Origin: Endoconidiophora laricicola
Lineage: Eukaryota; Ascomycota; Sordariomycetes; Microascales; Ceratocystidaceae
NCBI GenBank assembly: GCA_001640655.1
Contig: LXGT01000069.1
Location: 1-64,000 of the forward strand
DNA: 64,000 nt
Direction: 5' to 3'
The stretch's first letter is position 1. Each line of letters begins with the position of its first letter. The position numbers and the translations under genes were made by a program. Of this stretch, positions 43,480 to 53,902 are shown in pieces. The notes beneath the pieces were generated by a model. It was not told where the DNA came from. It ran no database searches and was given only the letters and a program-made list of their open reading frames with translations.

Positions 43480-44425
43480 GTTGGCTTTTAGTTATTCTAT
43501 TTGATATATATTTGAGTATTGGTATGTAGTTTAAGTTTCTGTAGTGATCCAGGCGTAGTTATTGTACTGTTGTTTGTGGTAGGGTGATGATCTAGTCGGT
43601 ATGGAAAGCGTGTTCTATAGGCGCCTTCAAGACAACGAAGTGGCCAGTTTCTGTCTTCGATTATTCTGTTTTCTAAGGACGTATTGGGAGGTCCGTCTAA
43701 TTTAGTCTTGCAACAAAAGAAATGAATAGAATAGGAGAAAAGGTCAGTTACTGACTAATCGTGATGATCATAGGCGTAATTTGGATATAGGTTTTTAAAT
43801 AGTGCAGCTAAAACAAACCAATTGTTTGGAGAGCCTTTCCTGCGCTCAGTTGTTTTCTCCAGGCTCTAAGCCTTAGCCAATGCTACCATTACCACCTCTC
43901 GCCAAGTGAGGATACTTTTTCTTTTCTTTGGGAAGTCAGCTTTCATCTCTGACTTGGTAGATATGTTATTTGCCATGCTCAAACTAGGCTTAATTCGCCT
44001 TTACTTCTGATGGCCATTTAGCTAGATAAACAAAGGTCCAATATAGTCAATAGCTAGCTAGCAAATGGCGCTTGAACCTCTGAATATGCCTGGCCAAACT
44101 AATACTACTTACTACTTAGCGCTTTGCACCTTTAATTATCCCCCGCAGCCTTAATTTCAATAGAGAACCTATATATTCAAGCTTCTTTGGAATCAATCAT
44201 TATTGTGGCGTGCAAGTCTAATACAGTTGATATTGCTAGAATTATACTAAAATATTTGACAGAGGGGCTATCAAAATTACTACAGCAATTTCTGATGATA
44301 TGCAAGTATCTCTAGTATGGAACTAAGGGTTTTCAGACTATGTATAGTAAGGTTTATATTTAGCTATGATATGGCTTTACTACTACTAGTAGTAAGGACT
44401 TGTGCACTGAACGCACTTCCACAGC
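43480..44425. other. spacer between GH92 and HUL5 genes
   Basis: Promoter of the GH92 gene and 3' side of the HECT-ligase gene. AT-rich, no coding frame seen. Confidence 0.5.
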
Positions 44426-47400
44426 TTAGCTAAGCTCGAAGCCAGCTCCGCAGTTAATTGCGTACCGTAGCTTGTTCCGCATCACGTCCTTGCTTTTGTA
44501 CGGCGGCAGCTTCAGCAGGTTCATGCAGGTTGATGCACTAGGTAGTCGGTCCAGTCCTTCCACCGACTTCGAGTCGCGGATTGCAAATCGCGGTGTTAAT
44601 TTCGAGAAGCCCAAGAGGGGCGCGCGGGGCACTGATGTGGCATACTGTAGGACTAGCCGCCGCTCCTGCTCACTGAATTCCTCCATAACCTCCCAGAACA
44701 TCTGAATCACCGGGTGCTCCAACCCATCGTCACCGATGACATAGATGCCACTGTACGTTGTGTTCGCCCGCCAGTCACTAAGATCGACCTTGGAAGAATC
44801 ACCGCCGACTACTCGCTGTAGCTCCCACTGGTTAAACATGGATATCCACGTCGGCTCAATGACTGTCCACAGACCTTGCAAGAATGCATGTGAGATCTTC
44901 TGAGACTGTAGAACCAGCCGATGTCGTGCAAAGTACGAGGCATAGAGAAGTCGATTTTCATTGGTCACTGCCAACTGGTCGCCTCCTGGTACCAGAAGTC
45001 GGCTAAGATAAATTGTTTTTTGGCCTTTCATGGCTGCCCTATCGTTGACTGAAAAGTCAAGCCCAAGCTCTGACGCATCAGGCGCATTCTTGAGCGCTAC
45101 TAAGCCCTCATATGTCTGCTCATCGAGGTCACGAAGGTCATTGACATTGCCCTTGTATCCATTCTCACCTCCCAAGCCCAGCGTCCATTTCAGTATAAAG
45201 AAAGGCGCAAAGCTAACATCGATAAGTAGCCCCTCGTATATACATTTTCCAAGCAATCGACCGATAAATTCGTATCGGTCTAAAAGATTTTGCATAGACT
45301 TGCAACGTTCCTCCGTCTCTTCTGGGGATGCTGATTTCTTAGCATGAGCCTCCAACCAAGCGTACGGTGCAGGATCGGGATAATATTGGTTTTGTGTGTT
45401 AGTAGTGAAGAGCCCAGATTTTCCAAAAGCCTCGTTGATGACGCTGATAAGGAACTCTTTTGTCACACCGCCTCCATCTATGCCTGCCTCGTTGGCTCCA
45501 AACCGATCAACAAAAGAGATGGACAATGGATTCTTTATAGCCGCTCCCATCTTCCACATCTCCTCAAATGCTGACTCGAGCACGTGCTCTCGCTTGATTG
45601 TCACGTCTTGGCCCCGCAGGAATGCTTCGTCATTAGAATTAAGACGTGCCCGCAAGGCTTCTCGGTTAACTACGCCCTGCCGCAGCTTCATCTTGTCAAG
45701 TTGAACAAACTTGCGCATGAGCTCAACTCGTGTTGCAAATGGAATCACAAATGGCATGCTACGAATGATTGCTAGCCGAGGTCCAATCATTGTTTTCATG
45801 CGTACTCGCTGGATATTCGCTGACTGCGAAAGTCGCTGTCTCTGGCGAGAAGTCCCGTATAATCGCAGGGCATTGCCCCTTCTGCGAGGAGGAGGATAGG
45901 TTGAAAGTTCATATGAGTGACTGGGATCGTTCACGGCCACTTCAGGATAATCTTCGTCCGTGCTAGACTGACGCTCATGCTCCAGAACTACATCGGTCAC
46001 AAATCCAACCATGTTAAATTTTGAAGTCATTAACCAGTGGTGGTCAGGGAGAAAATGCCGCCGTGAGTCACGCTCGTAAATCATTTTTAACGCTGATGTT
46101 ATGATACGTTTGAAGTGAGGCAAGCCTAGCTTGAGAAACGTATCTCTTGGCATGGTGTCCACAACACCTGTCTGTGCTGTATCGGTAAAACCATTGCTGG
46201 AGTTATGATCAAAGCTCCAAGGCATGCTTTCTGAGCGCTGGCTGGGGGGTCTAGTTGGGCCTTGAGGCGACAAGTATTGATCCCCTTCAAATTCAGAAGC
46301 ATTGTTGAACAATGGAAACGACATCTCACAAAGAAATCGGGACAGTGCAGAGACTTTAGCCTTTGGTAGATTGCATATCTGGATCCGAGGTGTATTAATT
46401 GTGATCGATGTATCCGGCAGAGCAAGGCGTGAGAAAAAGTCACCATCATCAGTGAGTCGTAGCATAAAAGTATAGAGATTGAGGGTAAAGAGTATGATTC
46501 TCCAATCACTTTCTAGAGAGTCGTTGCGATTTTGAGAATTTAAATAGTTCCGTATAGCATTCAAGGGCTCAAGAGAGGATGACACAACGTTGCGGTATGT
46601 CTCAGTGTTGAACATCATAGATAAAAGATGCTGGAGAAGCGGCTGTGTGCCCTGTGGCGTAGTAACGTTGCTTAAGAACAAGCGCAAACTAATGTCATCC
46701 CGATGTTTTGGGAAGCATTTGAATAAGCACATCATATAGCCTGCGACATTGCTTGTCATGGCATAGATTTCTGAAGGCGATCTTTCGATGTCTCTGTTCA
46801 GCTGTTAGTGTCTATAAAGAGAAAATAGCAAAGAGTTTGAGTATACGTACAAGTTGAAGCTATTCACGAACGACTCGATAGGCGCCTGCGACGTTAAAGA
46901 CTCCAGTCTTTCGAGTACATATGATGGTATCTCCTTATAGACTGCTGTCGGAGATTCTCTGACTTTTGTTGTCATCTCTTCATCGCTGTCTGAAATGTAG
47001 TCATAGTCCTGCTGTGATAGCGATGGATCAGAAGTGTCACTATCTTCAAGGCGAGGCACTAGATTTCCAATCATTAACAAGAGGGATTCCATATAATTTC
47101 CTCTAGCAAGGCCATATCCTGCCTCCAATCCCAAGACAATGACATGCGCAACGAGCCATACGTCAAGATCGTGTATTGCTAGATACTTTGCCTTGTCTGG
47201 ATAGCAACGAATTATAACCTCTGACACGAGATCAATGTTGATAATAGTAGCCAAAGACTTGATGATAGGTCTAGTTGCTGTAGTGCTCTCATGAACAAGA
47301 AAGCTGAAGACAAATGATTCATATAGCTCTTTTTTATAATCTAAACACAAGTTAATATACAGTCATAAGGGTTTAGTCATGATTTGTGCTGTGGTACCTG

Positions 47401-48115
47401 TCTTCTCGGGAAAATCTACAGCTACTTGGAATGGGACTTCCAAGGCTTCTGTCCAAGCAACTCGCGAATCATTATCAAGATCCAATGAGCCTTGGACATC
47501 AGCAATCAATGTGTAGTATCTTCGTAGCTGTGGCTTGAAGGTTGTACTCGATAGAGAAACAGAAAGAACCAGGCCGTAAAATAGATTTTTGAAAGCTTCT
47601 GTGTTTTCAGCACTATCAACGTCAGCTTTGTTGGTTTCAATTGCTGTCATCAGCGTGTTGGCCAATACTGAAAACCGAATTTCATCACGCAGGCGAGATA
47701 CTACATTCATTCCTAGGACGCGAATATCACGGGCAACAGCTAGAATGCGGGCTTGGTCGGCCTGGTCTGGTCTAAAGGTCGACGAAATTAGGGGGATGGC
47801 ATCTTTGAGTCGTTGAGGGAGATTAAGGCTAGACTGGCTATCATTATTGACATAGAGCTGGTCAAACATCTTGAGGCGGGACCGTCGCAACGAAGCTCTC
47901 ACTTTGTAGCCACGCCATACCTTTTGCACAACTTTAGCGGCGTCCAGCTTTTTCTTTTCCTGTATGCGCCGCTTTCTCTTTTCTTCAGCCTTAGAAATGG
48001 TATCCGAGGCACCAAAGCCGGATGACGGTGCCCATGCCGAGTGCGCGTTTTTGTTTCGGCCGCTTAGGTTAACATTTCGCGTCCGGCGCGAGTTACCGCT
48101 AAATGTTGGTATCAT
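44426..48115 (-). CDS. HUL5: HECT-type E3 ubiquitin ligase, Hul5/UBE3C family
   Basis: Proteasome-associated ubiquitin-chain elongation ligase; in yeast Hul5 helps degrade misfolded proteins. Three exons: 48115-47398, 47340-46851 and 46793-44426, about 1191 aa. Donors GTACCAC and GTACGTA, acceptors TTTAG and AACAG. The first ATG is at 48115, since the frame further upstream opens only with TTG. Residues ~54-78 hold an IQ-like helix (AAKVVQKVWRGYKVRASLRR), also present in UBE3C. A helical middle region follows. The HECT domain occupies the last ~370 residues, with AGIDGGGVTKEFL, then ENRLLYASYF, and the active-site Cys in LPSASTCMNLLKLPPY. It ends INCGAGFELS, the usual HECT end. An acidic stretch (SDTSDPSL, DYISDSDEE) in exon 2 is probably disordered. 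The long exon 3 is open throughout, so no break is seen. Confidence 0.93.
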
Positions 48116-49541
48116 CGAGGCTAGTAAATAGGGCTCGCGCGGGCACAATTAGACAGTTGGGCTACCAAGGCGGGAGTAGTTTAATTTTGTGCCCATGAAA
48201 GCCGGTTTGCATGAGATAGAAACGGGCGGTTTGTTTCACCGTGGATTCAGAGATTAATATGGCGAGAATAGAGGTGATAGATCAGACGCTAGCAGGCTGG
48301 AGTTCAGGCATAATAAAAGGATGAAATGGTTGAAAACCTGATACTATAGATGTTTAGAATTATGGTTATGAGCAAAATACTGATGGATAGGTTACTAGTA
48401 TATCTTAGCCATACAGTGATTGAAAACAGAAGTTACGTATGTATTAGGCCAGGCTGCAAGGACATAGTGTGGAGTCACTTGATGTTACCATGTTTGCTTA
48501 GAAATAGTAGTACGTGATTAAAGAAAGTTAGGGTCTTTGGTTGACCTGGGGTTACAAGCCGGGGTTTGATGGAAGCCCCTCCATTAGAAGAATGGAGGGG
48601 CAGAACAAAAAAGCAATACCATAACTATGTATCGCTTAGACCTTTGTTCTATCATGCATTTTAAGTGACTGCGCATAGTATTGCATGTTTTTGGTCCAGG
48701 AACACTACAACTCAGACAGTATCGAGAACTTCATGGATGCATTAACTATCTCACCGCTATTTATCCTGCATCGCGTTGAGACGTCATGTTCCAAGGCTGA
48801 TTCAGTTGTCTGCTGACTGAGATGGTCTATCACTCACTGCTTTGCGATTCTGGAATTGTATGGCTTTATGGAATCACTAGTGTTTAAAAGCGATATTGTT
48901 CACCACTACAGGCTCATAATTGCTACTATTGCGTGTGGGTGATAGTTTGGGAGGTGGCTGGTCTCGTCTCAGGCCATGATTTCTTATTAGAGAAGTTATG
49001 TCTATCTCCAGACACATATTGGATAAATATCCTTGAAGACTCTGCTATTATTTGTCACCCTCAACTTGCCATCCATTTATTGGTGTTGTAAAGCAAATAA
49101 TTATGCCATTATCTGTTGTTGCAAGCAACATGATGGCCTAGCTAAGTAACCTTGACGAAAAAGGTCAACAAGGCCCCGCTTTTTGGCTACATAGTACATT
49201 AATACTTGCTATATGTGATTAGTTAGAAGTCGTGGGCAACAACATGAAATTGGGAAAATAGTGAGAGGCAAGAAGCAAAAAAAAACTCTGATTCAAAACA
49301 AGACCCCACAAAGGCAACTACCCCATTGAAGCTAGAGCATTTGTTTGTGTGGGTTGGGTTGTTCGTAGGTAACTACTATAGTAACAAACCACTGCTGCGC
49401 CTGCGATTTTTTTTGATAAGAGTAATTGCAAAAAAACTTTTGCACCACTAGACTTACTTTTTCCTCCGGTATAAAAGTTTTCTTTTTTCTTTCTTCTTCC
49501 TCTACAAACCGTTTCGCTAAACCTTCCTATCACCATCATCA
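48116..49541. other. divergent intergenic region between HUL5 and PAB1
   Basis: No recognisable gene. It holds a perfect hairpin at 48575-48601. The left part is the HUL5 promoter. A run of A at 49278-49285 and T at 49408-49414 are the only other features of note. Confidence 0.45.
48575..48601. repeat. perfect 11-bp inverted repeat
   Basis: GCCCCTCCATT (48575-48585) and AATGGAGGGGC (48591-48601) pair fully around an AGAAG loop. About 460 nt upstream of the HUL5 ATG. No terminator-like T-run follows. Confidence 0.6.
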
Positions 49542-49680
49542 CAAAAACACAAAAAACGAGACTTCAGACTGTGAGTACGATTTTGCCGTACTTGTTTTCT
49601 GTCCTCGGCTTCTTTATCCAAGTTTAAAAAAAAACTCAGAAAACCGTCTTCGAAAACTAAAAAAAACTCGAAAAACTCAA
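49542..49680 (+). promoter_or_regulatory. A-rich segments in the probable PAB1 5' leader
   Basis: Several A-runs occur close together: CAAAAACACAAAAAACG at about 49543-49559, and between 49625 and 49676 four more runs of four to nine A separated by CT/CG. They lie 620-750 nt before the PAB1 ATG and belong to the mature leader if the downstream leader introns are spliced out. Poly(A)-binding proteins in other eukaryotes repress their own mRNA through such A-rich leaders. Whether this segment is transcribed is not shown by the sequence. Confidence 0.4.
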
Positions 49681-50094
49681 CCCCTCCATCAACAACATAA
49701 CATCACCTCGACCGCAACCCTCTCTTGAGATAGCCTCCAAGTGTGTAGTTGTCTCTTCCCATTTAACCACCTCTTCACTGTAAGTATCATCATCCTTTCT
49801 TGCGCAGTATCTAGCATATTGCCCTTGCCCGCTGCCAACCCTCAATTGGCCGTCCGCCATGGCGGGGTGGTAAACAGCCACATACGCACAAAATCCATCC
49901 AAAACAAGCACCCTCCCTCCTACATTCATTTCAGCCGACCTGCAGGCCCATCCAGCGAAAAAAAGGTTCGAAGAAATTAAAATCTGACATTACACTCTCC
50001 AGATATCTGAGTACTTCGTCGCAAAAGTCTCAAATATTTTCCACCCATTCTTTCTTTGGACAAGTTCTTTGTTGAAATTCCATTAAAGATAATC

Positions 50095-50286
50095 GTGAGT
50101 CTACCTCCTAGCACTGATGTCCTCCTACTTCTTTGTTAGAGTCTGCTTGCCAAATTTCCTACCCCATCAAATTCTTCACTCCCCGCATCACTCTATTTTT
50201 CCCCTACTCAGTAAAAACCATCACAACGTTTCGCAGTTGATGCTTAAAGAATAACCTTCTGACTTTTGTTTACCCTTCCTGTTTAG
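50095..50286 (+). other. probable intron in the PAB1 5' leader
   Basis: Donor ATC|GTGAGT at 50095 and acceptor CCTGTTTAG ending at 50286 enclose a pyrimidine-rich segment, leaving seven bases before the ATG. A second donor GTAAGTATC at about 49779 with an acceptor CTGCAG near 49944 could mark another leader intron. Confidence 0.4.
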
Positions 50287-50293
50287 CGTCACG

Positions 50294-52584
50294 ATGTCCT
50301 CCGTTGATCAGATCACCAGCGCTATGGGTTCTGTCGCCATCACCGAGAAGTCCCTTGCTTCTCCCGCTGCCGACGCTCCTACCGCTGAGGGTGAGGGTTC
50401 TACTGCCCCTGCCACCTCCAGCGCTCATCCCCAGAACTCAGCTTCTTTGTATGTTGGTGAGCTGGATCCTTCTGTCACTGAAGCCATGCTCTTCGAGCTG
50501 TTTTCCCAAATTGGCTCTGTTGCCTCTATCCGCGTTTGCCGTGACGCCGTCACTCGCCGCTCTCTGGGTTACGCCTATGTCAACTACAACAGCACTTCGG
50601 ATGGTGAAAAAGCTCTTGACGAGCTCAATTATACCCTAATCAAGGGTCGTCCTTGCCGTATCATGTGGTCGCAGCGGGACCCTGCTCTGCGCAAAACCGG
50701 CCAGGGCAACGTTTTCATCAAGAACCTGGACGTCGCCATCGATAACAAGGCTCTGCACGACACCTTTGCTGCCTTTGGCAACATCCTGTCTTGCAAGGTT
50801 GCCCAGGACGAGCACGGTGTCTCTAAGGGCTATGGATTCGTCCACTACGAGACTGATGAGGCCGCCCAGCAAGCTATCAAGCACGTTAACGGCATGCTTT
50901 TGAACGACAAGAAGGTTTACGTCGGCCCTCATATTCCCAAGAAAGATCGCCAGAGCAAGTTCGACGAGATGAAGGCTAACTTCACTAACGTCTACGTCAA
51001 GAACATCAACCTGGATGTTTCTGATGAGGACTTCCGTGCGCTATTTGCCCAGTTCGGCGATGTCACTTCCTCGTCGCTGGCTCGTGACACCGATGGCAAG
51101 AACCGTGGCTTTGGATTTGTCAACTTCACTACTCACGAAAGTGCTGCTAAAGCTGTTGATGACCTCAACAACAAGGAATTCCGTGGCCAGGATCTGTATG
51201 TTGGTCGTGCTCAGAAGAAGCACGAGCGCGAAGAAGAGCTGCGTAAGTCGTATGAGGCCGCCCGCCAGGAAAAGCAAAACAAGTATCAGGGCGTCAATCT
51301 GTACATCAAGAACCTGAACGACGATGTTGACGATGACAAACTCCGCGTCATGTTCTCTGAGTTCGGCCCTATCACCTCGGCTAAGGTCATGCGTGAAGTC
51401 GTCTCTGAGTCTGCTGACGATGATGAGGTCAAGGATGGCGAGGTCAAGGAAGAGGCGACTCCTGAGGCTGCCGTTGAGGAAGAGAAGAAGGACGAAGATG
51501 TCTCTGCTTCCGACGAGGATAAAGCTGAGAAGAAGTTTGACCGCAAGCTCGGTAAGAGCAAGGGTTTCGGTTTTGTCTGCTTCCAGAACCCCGATGATGC
51601 TACCAAGGCCGTCGCCGAGATGAACCAGCGCATGGTTGAAGGTAAGCCTCTTTACGTGGCTCTCGCTCAGCGCAAGGATGTCCGTAAGAGTCAGCTGGAG
51701 GCCAGTATTCAGGCTCGCAATCAGCTCCGTATGCAGCAAGTTGCCGCTGGTGGAGCTATGGGCAACAACTTCATCCCCCAGATGTACTACAACGGTGGCC
51801 AGCAGCCTGGCTTTATTCCTCAGGGTGGCCGTGGTATGCCCTATGGCCAGGGTATGCCAATCCCCACTGGTGGTCGTCCCGGCCAGTTCCCCGGTGGCTT
51901 CCCTCCGCAGGGTGGCCGCGGAATGCCCGGCCAGATGGCCCCTGGCATGTTTGTTGGCCAGTTCGCTAACGCTCCTTACTCTGGTGCCAACAACATGTAC
52001 AACATGGGCATGCCTGGTGGTGGCCGCGGCGCTGTTCCTCCCGGCCGTAGCCCTATGCAGGGCATGCCTCCTAGCATGGCTGCTGGCTCCGGCATGGCTG
52101 GTTTCCCTCCTAACACCCGCCCTCAGGGTGGTATGGGCCGTGGTATGGGCCGTGGAGGGCAACCTTCTGGCAACTTCCCCCAAGGTGGCCGTGGACAGGG
52201 CCCCGCTCCTGGCCCCGATGCCGCTGCCAGCTCTCTGCAGGCTCAGGTTTCCGCAATTCCCGACCCAGCTCAGCAGAAGCAGATGCTCGGTGAGATGATT
52301 TTCCCCAAGATTCAGGCTGTTCAGCCAGAATTAGCCGGCAAGATCACTGGTATGCTTTTGGAGATGGAGAACAATGAGCTAGTTCGCCTGTAAGTTTTTT
52401 TTTAACACTTTCATTCTATTTTCGCACATGACAGTATATAGCTAACTATTCTTTCCTTTCAATCAGCATCGAGGATGATGCTGCCCTCAAGTCGAAGGTT
52501 GATGAGGCTATGGCCGTCTATGACGAGTACCTGAAGGCCCAAACCGGTGATGACAAGAAGGAGGAGCCCAAGACTGAAGCCTAG
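50294..52584 (+). CDS. PAB1: polyadenylate-binding protein Pab1
   Basis: Binds poly(A) tails and links them to translation initiation and mRNA decay. Two exons: 50294-52389 and 52467-52584, about 737 aa; the intron has GTAAGT and ATCAG ends. The N-terminus is Ala/Ser/Thr-rich. Four RRMs follow with RNP2/RNP1 pairs: SLYVGEL/LGYAYVNY, NVFIKNL/KGYGFVHY, NVYVKNI/RGFGFVNF and NLYIKNL/KGFGFVCF. RRM4 is interrupted by an acidic insert of about 55 residues before KSKGFGFV. A Gly/Met/Pro/Gln-rich linker (GRGMPYGQGMP and similar) precedes the MLLE domain, recognised by QKQMLGEMIFPKIQ and KITGMLLEMENNE; the domain is completed only by exon 2 (LIEDDAALKSKV). Strong codon bias toward C-ending codons indicates high expression. 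The long minus-strand frame over this gene is a shadow. Confidence 0.97.
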
Positions 52585-53902
52585 AACCCTTCTGCTGCTC
52601 GGTTCCATGTCTAAGTGGAACGCTATGCTCATGTCTCATTTCATTTTATATTCCACCATCTTTGCATCTTTTTCTTTTTTTCTTTTCCCTCTGTTATCCG
52701 TGTGCTGATATCGGCGTTTCTACTCCTTCTTTCTTTACATCCATCACACACAAACGAACGGCTAGGCCCCAGCACAGCTTGCTTACGAAGCAATAATGAT
52801 TCGAATTTTCCTTTCTACCAATCTCGCCACGCTAGCGTGATTTACGAAAGGATCAAAAGTTTTTCAAGGGTTTTCTTAACAACGGTGGCAGGTCTTTGTT
52901 TGTTGCTCTCTCTATCATTCAACGCGGTACGCGATGAAGATTTTTGTTTTATTTGTTACCAGGTCTCTTTCATTGTTTTATTTCTTGATATCATTTCTTA
53001 ACGGTTCCCAACTCACGCGTATATTTTTCTCTTCCCTACTTTCTATACTCCTGGCCTACATTTCTGTGTTGCTAGGATTTGTTACATGTGAGCATGTGTT
53101 TCAATATCTTGTGTGTCATGAGATTCACTATCAGGCACTTCACAAAAGCCTCCTGCCTCACAGCATGAACAATTATATATCTATATCTCAATTTGTCTGG
53201 AGTCGATTGTGTGGACCTGGAAAATTGACGCTTGTTGGGTCCCTTCTACCAATTTTTTTTGCTTTCGCCAACTATAAACAGCATTGCAACAAGATATGAT
53301 TGGTTTGTTTTTACATTTACATGACACATTATCGGAATATGTTATTGGTGGATATTGCTTTCAGGGTCATGTAATCAATGCATGAAATATGGAATGATCT
53401 TGAGGTTCTATGATGGCACATTATAGTGCCCCTAGATGAATCTTTGACATTTCGATCATGTATATATTTACGGCGTTATCGTTGCTTGCAACTGGCTATA
53501 TATTTTTTGTTACACATGCATAGAAATGATATCAACTATTCCAGATTCAAAACAAAACATGTTTGACAATGTGTATTCATGCAGTTACTAGAATTCCAAT
53601 AACTCTTTTCTATAAAATGCCCAGAAGTTACAACGAAAAAAGGCACATGACTGCTTATACTATGCATGTGTACGTAGAGCATCAAATGGAGCGACTTGTG
53701 TTACTTTTTCATATTGAGGCAGCGATAAACAGCAATAGACACTAAATTACTAAGATCTAGATAACAAAGAAAATAACAGAAATAAATTGATCAAGAAGAT
53801 CAAACCTCCATGAACTGACTACAATATAAACAAAACAGAGCTTGATGACAAACATGATCTAGTGCAAAAAAGGAAAAGAAGGCACGGGAGATTTAACCGT
53901 CG
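52585..53902. other. convergent intergenic region
   Basis: 3' side of PAB1 and of the minus-strand gene ending at 53903. The open frames at 52615-53299 are T-rich, hydrophobic by composition and without motifs, so they are treated as noise. Confidence 0.5.

Noticed and set aside
51041..52183. 380-codon minus-strand open frame over PAB1
   Set aside because: It mirrors the biased codons of PAB1, which leave few stops on the opposite strand. His/Thr/Arg-rich product without motifs.
52615..53299. Hydrophobic plus-strand frames after PAB1
   Set aside because: T-rich 3' DNA always translates to Phe/Leu/Ser-rich frames; no motif or splice support.
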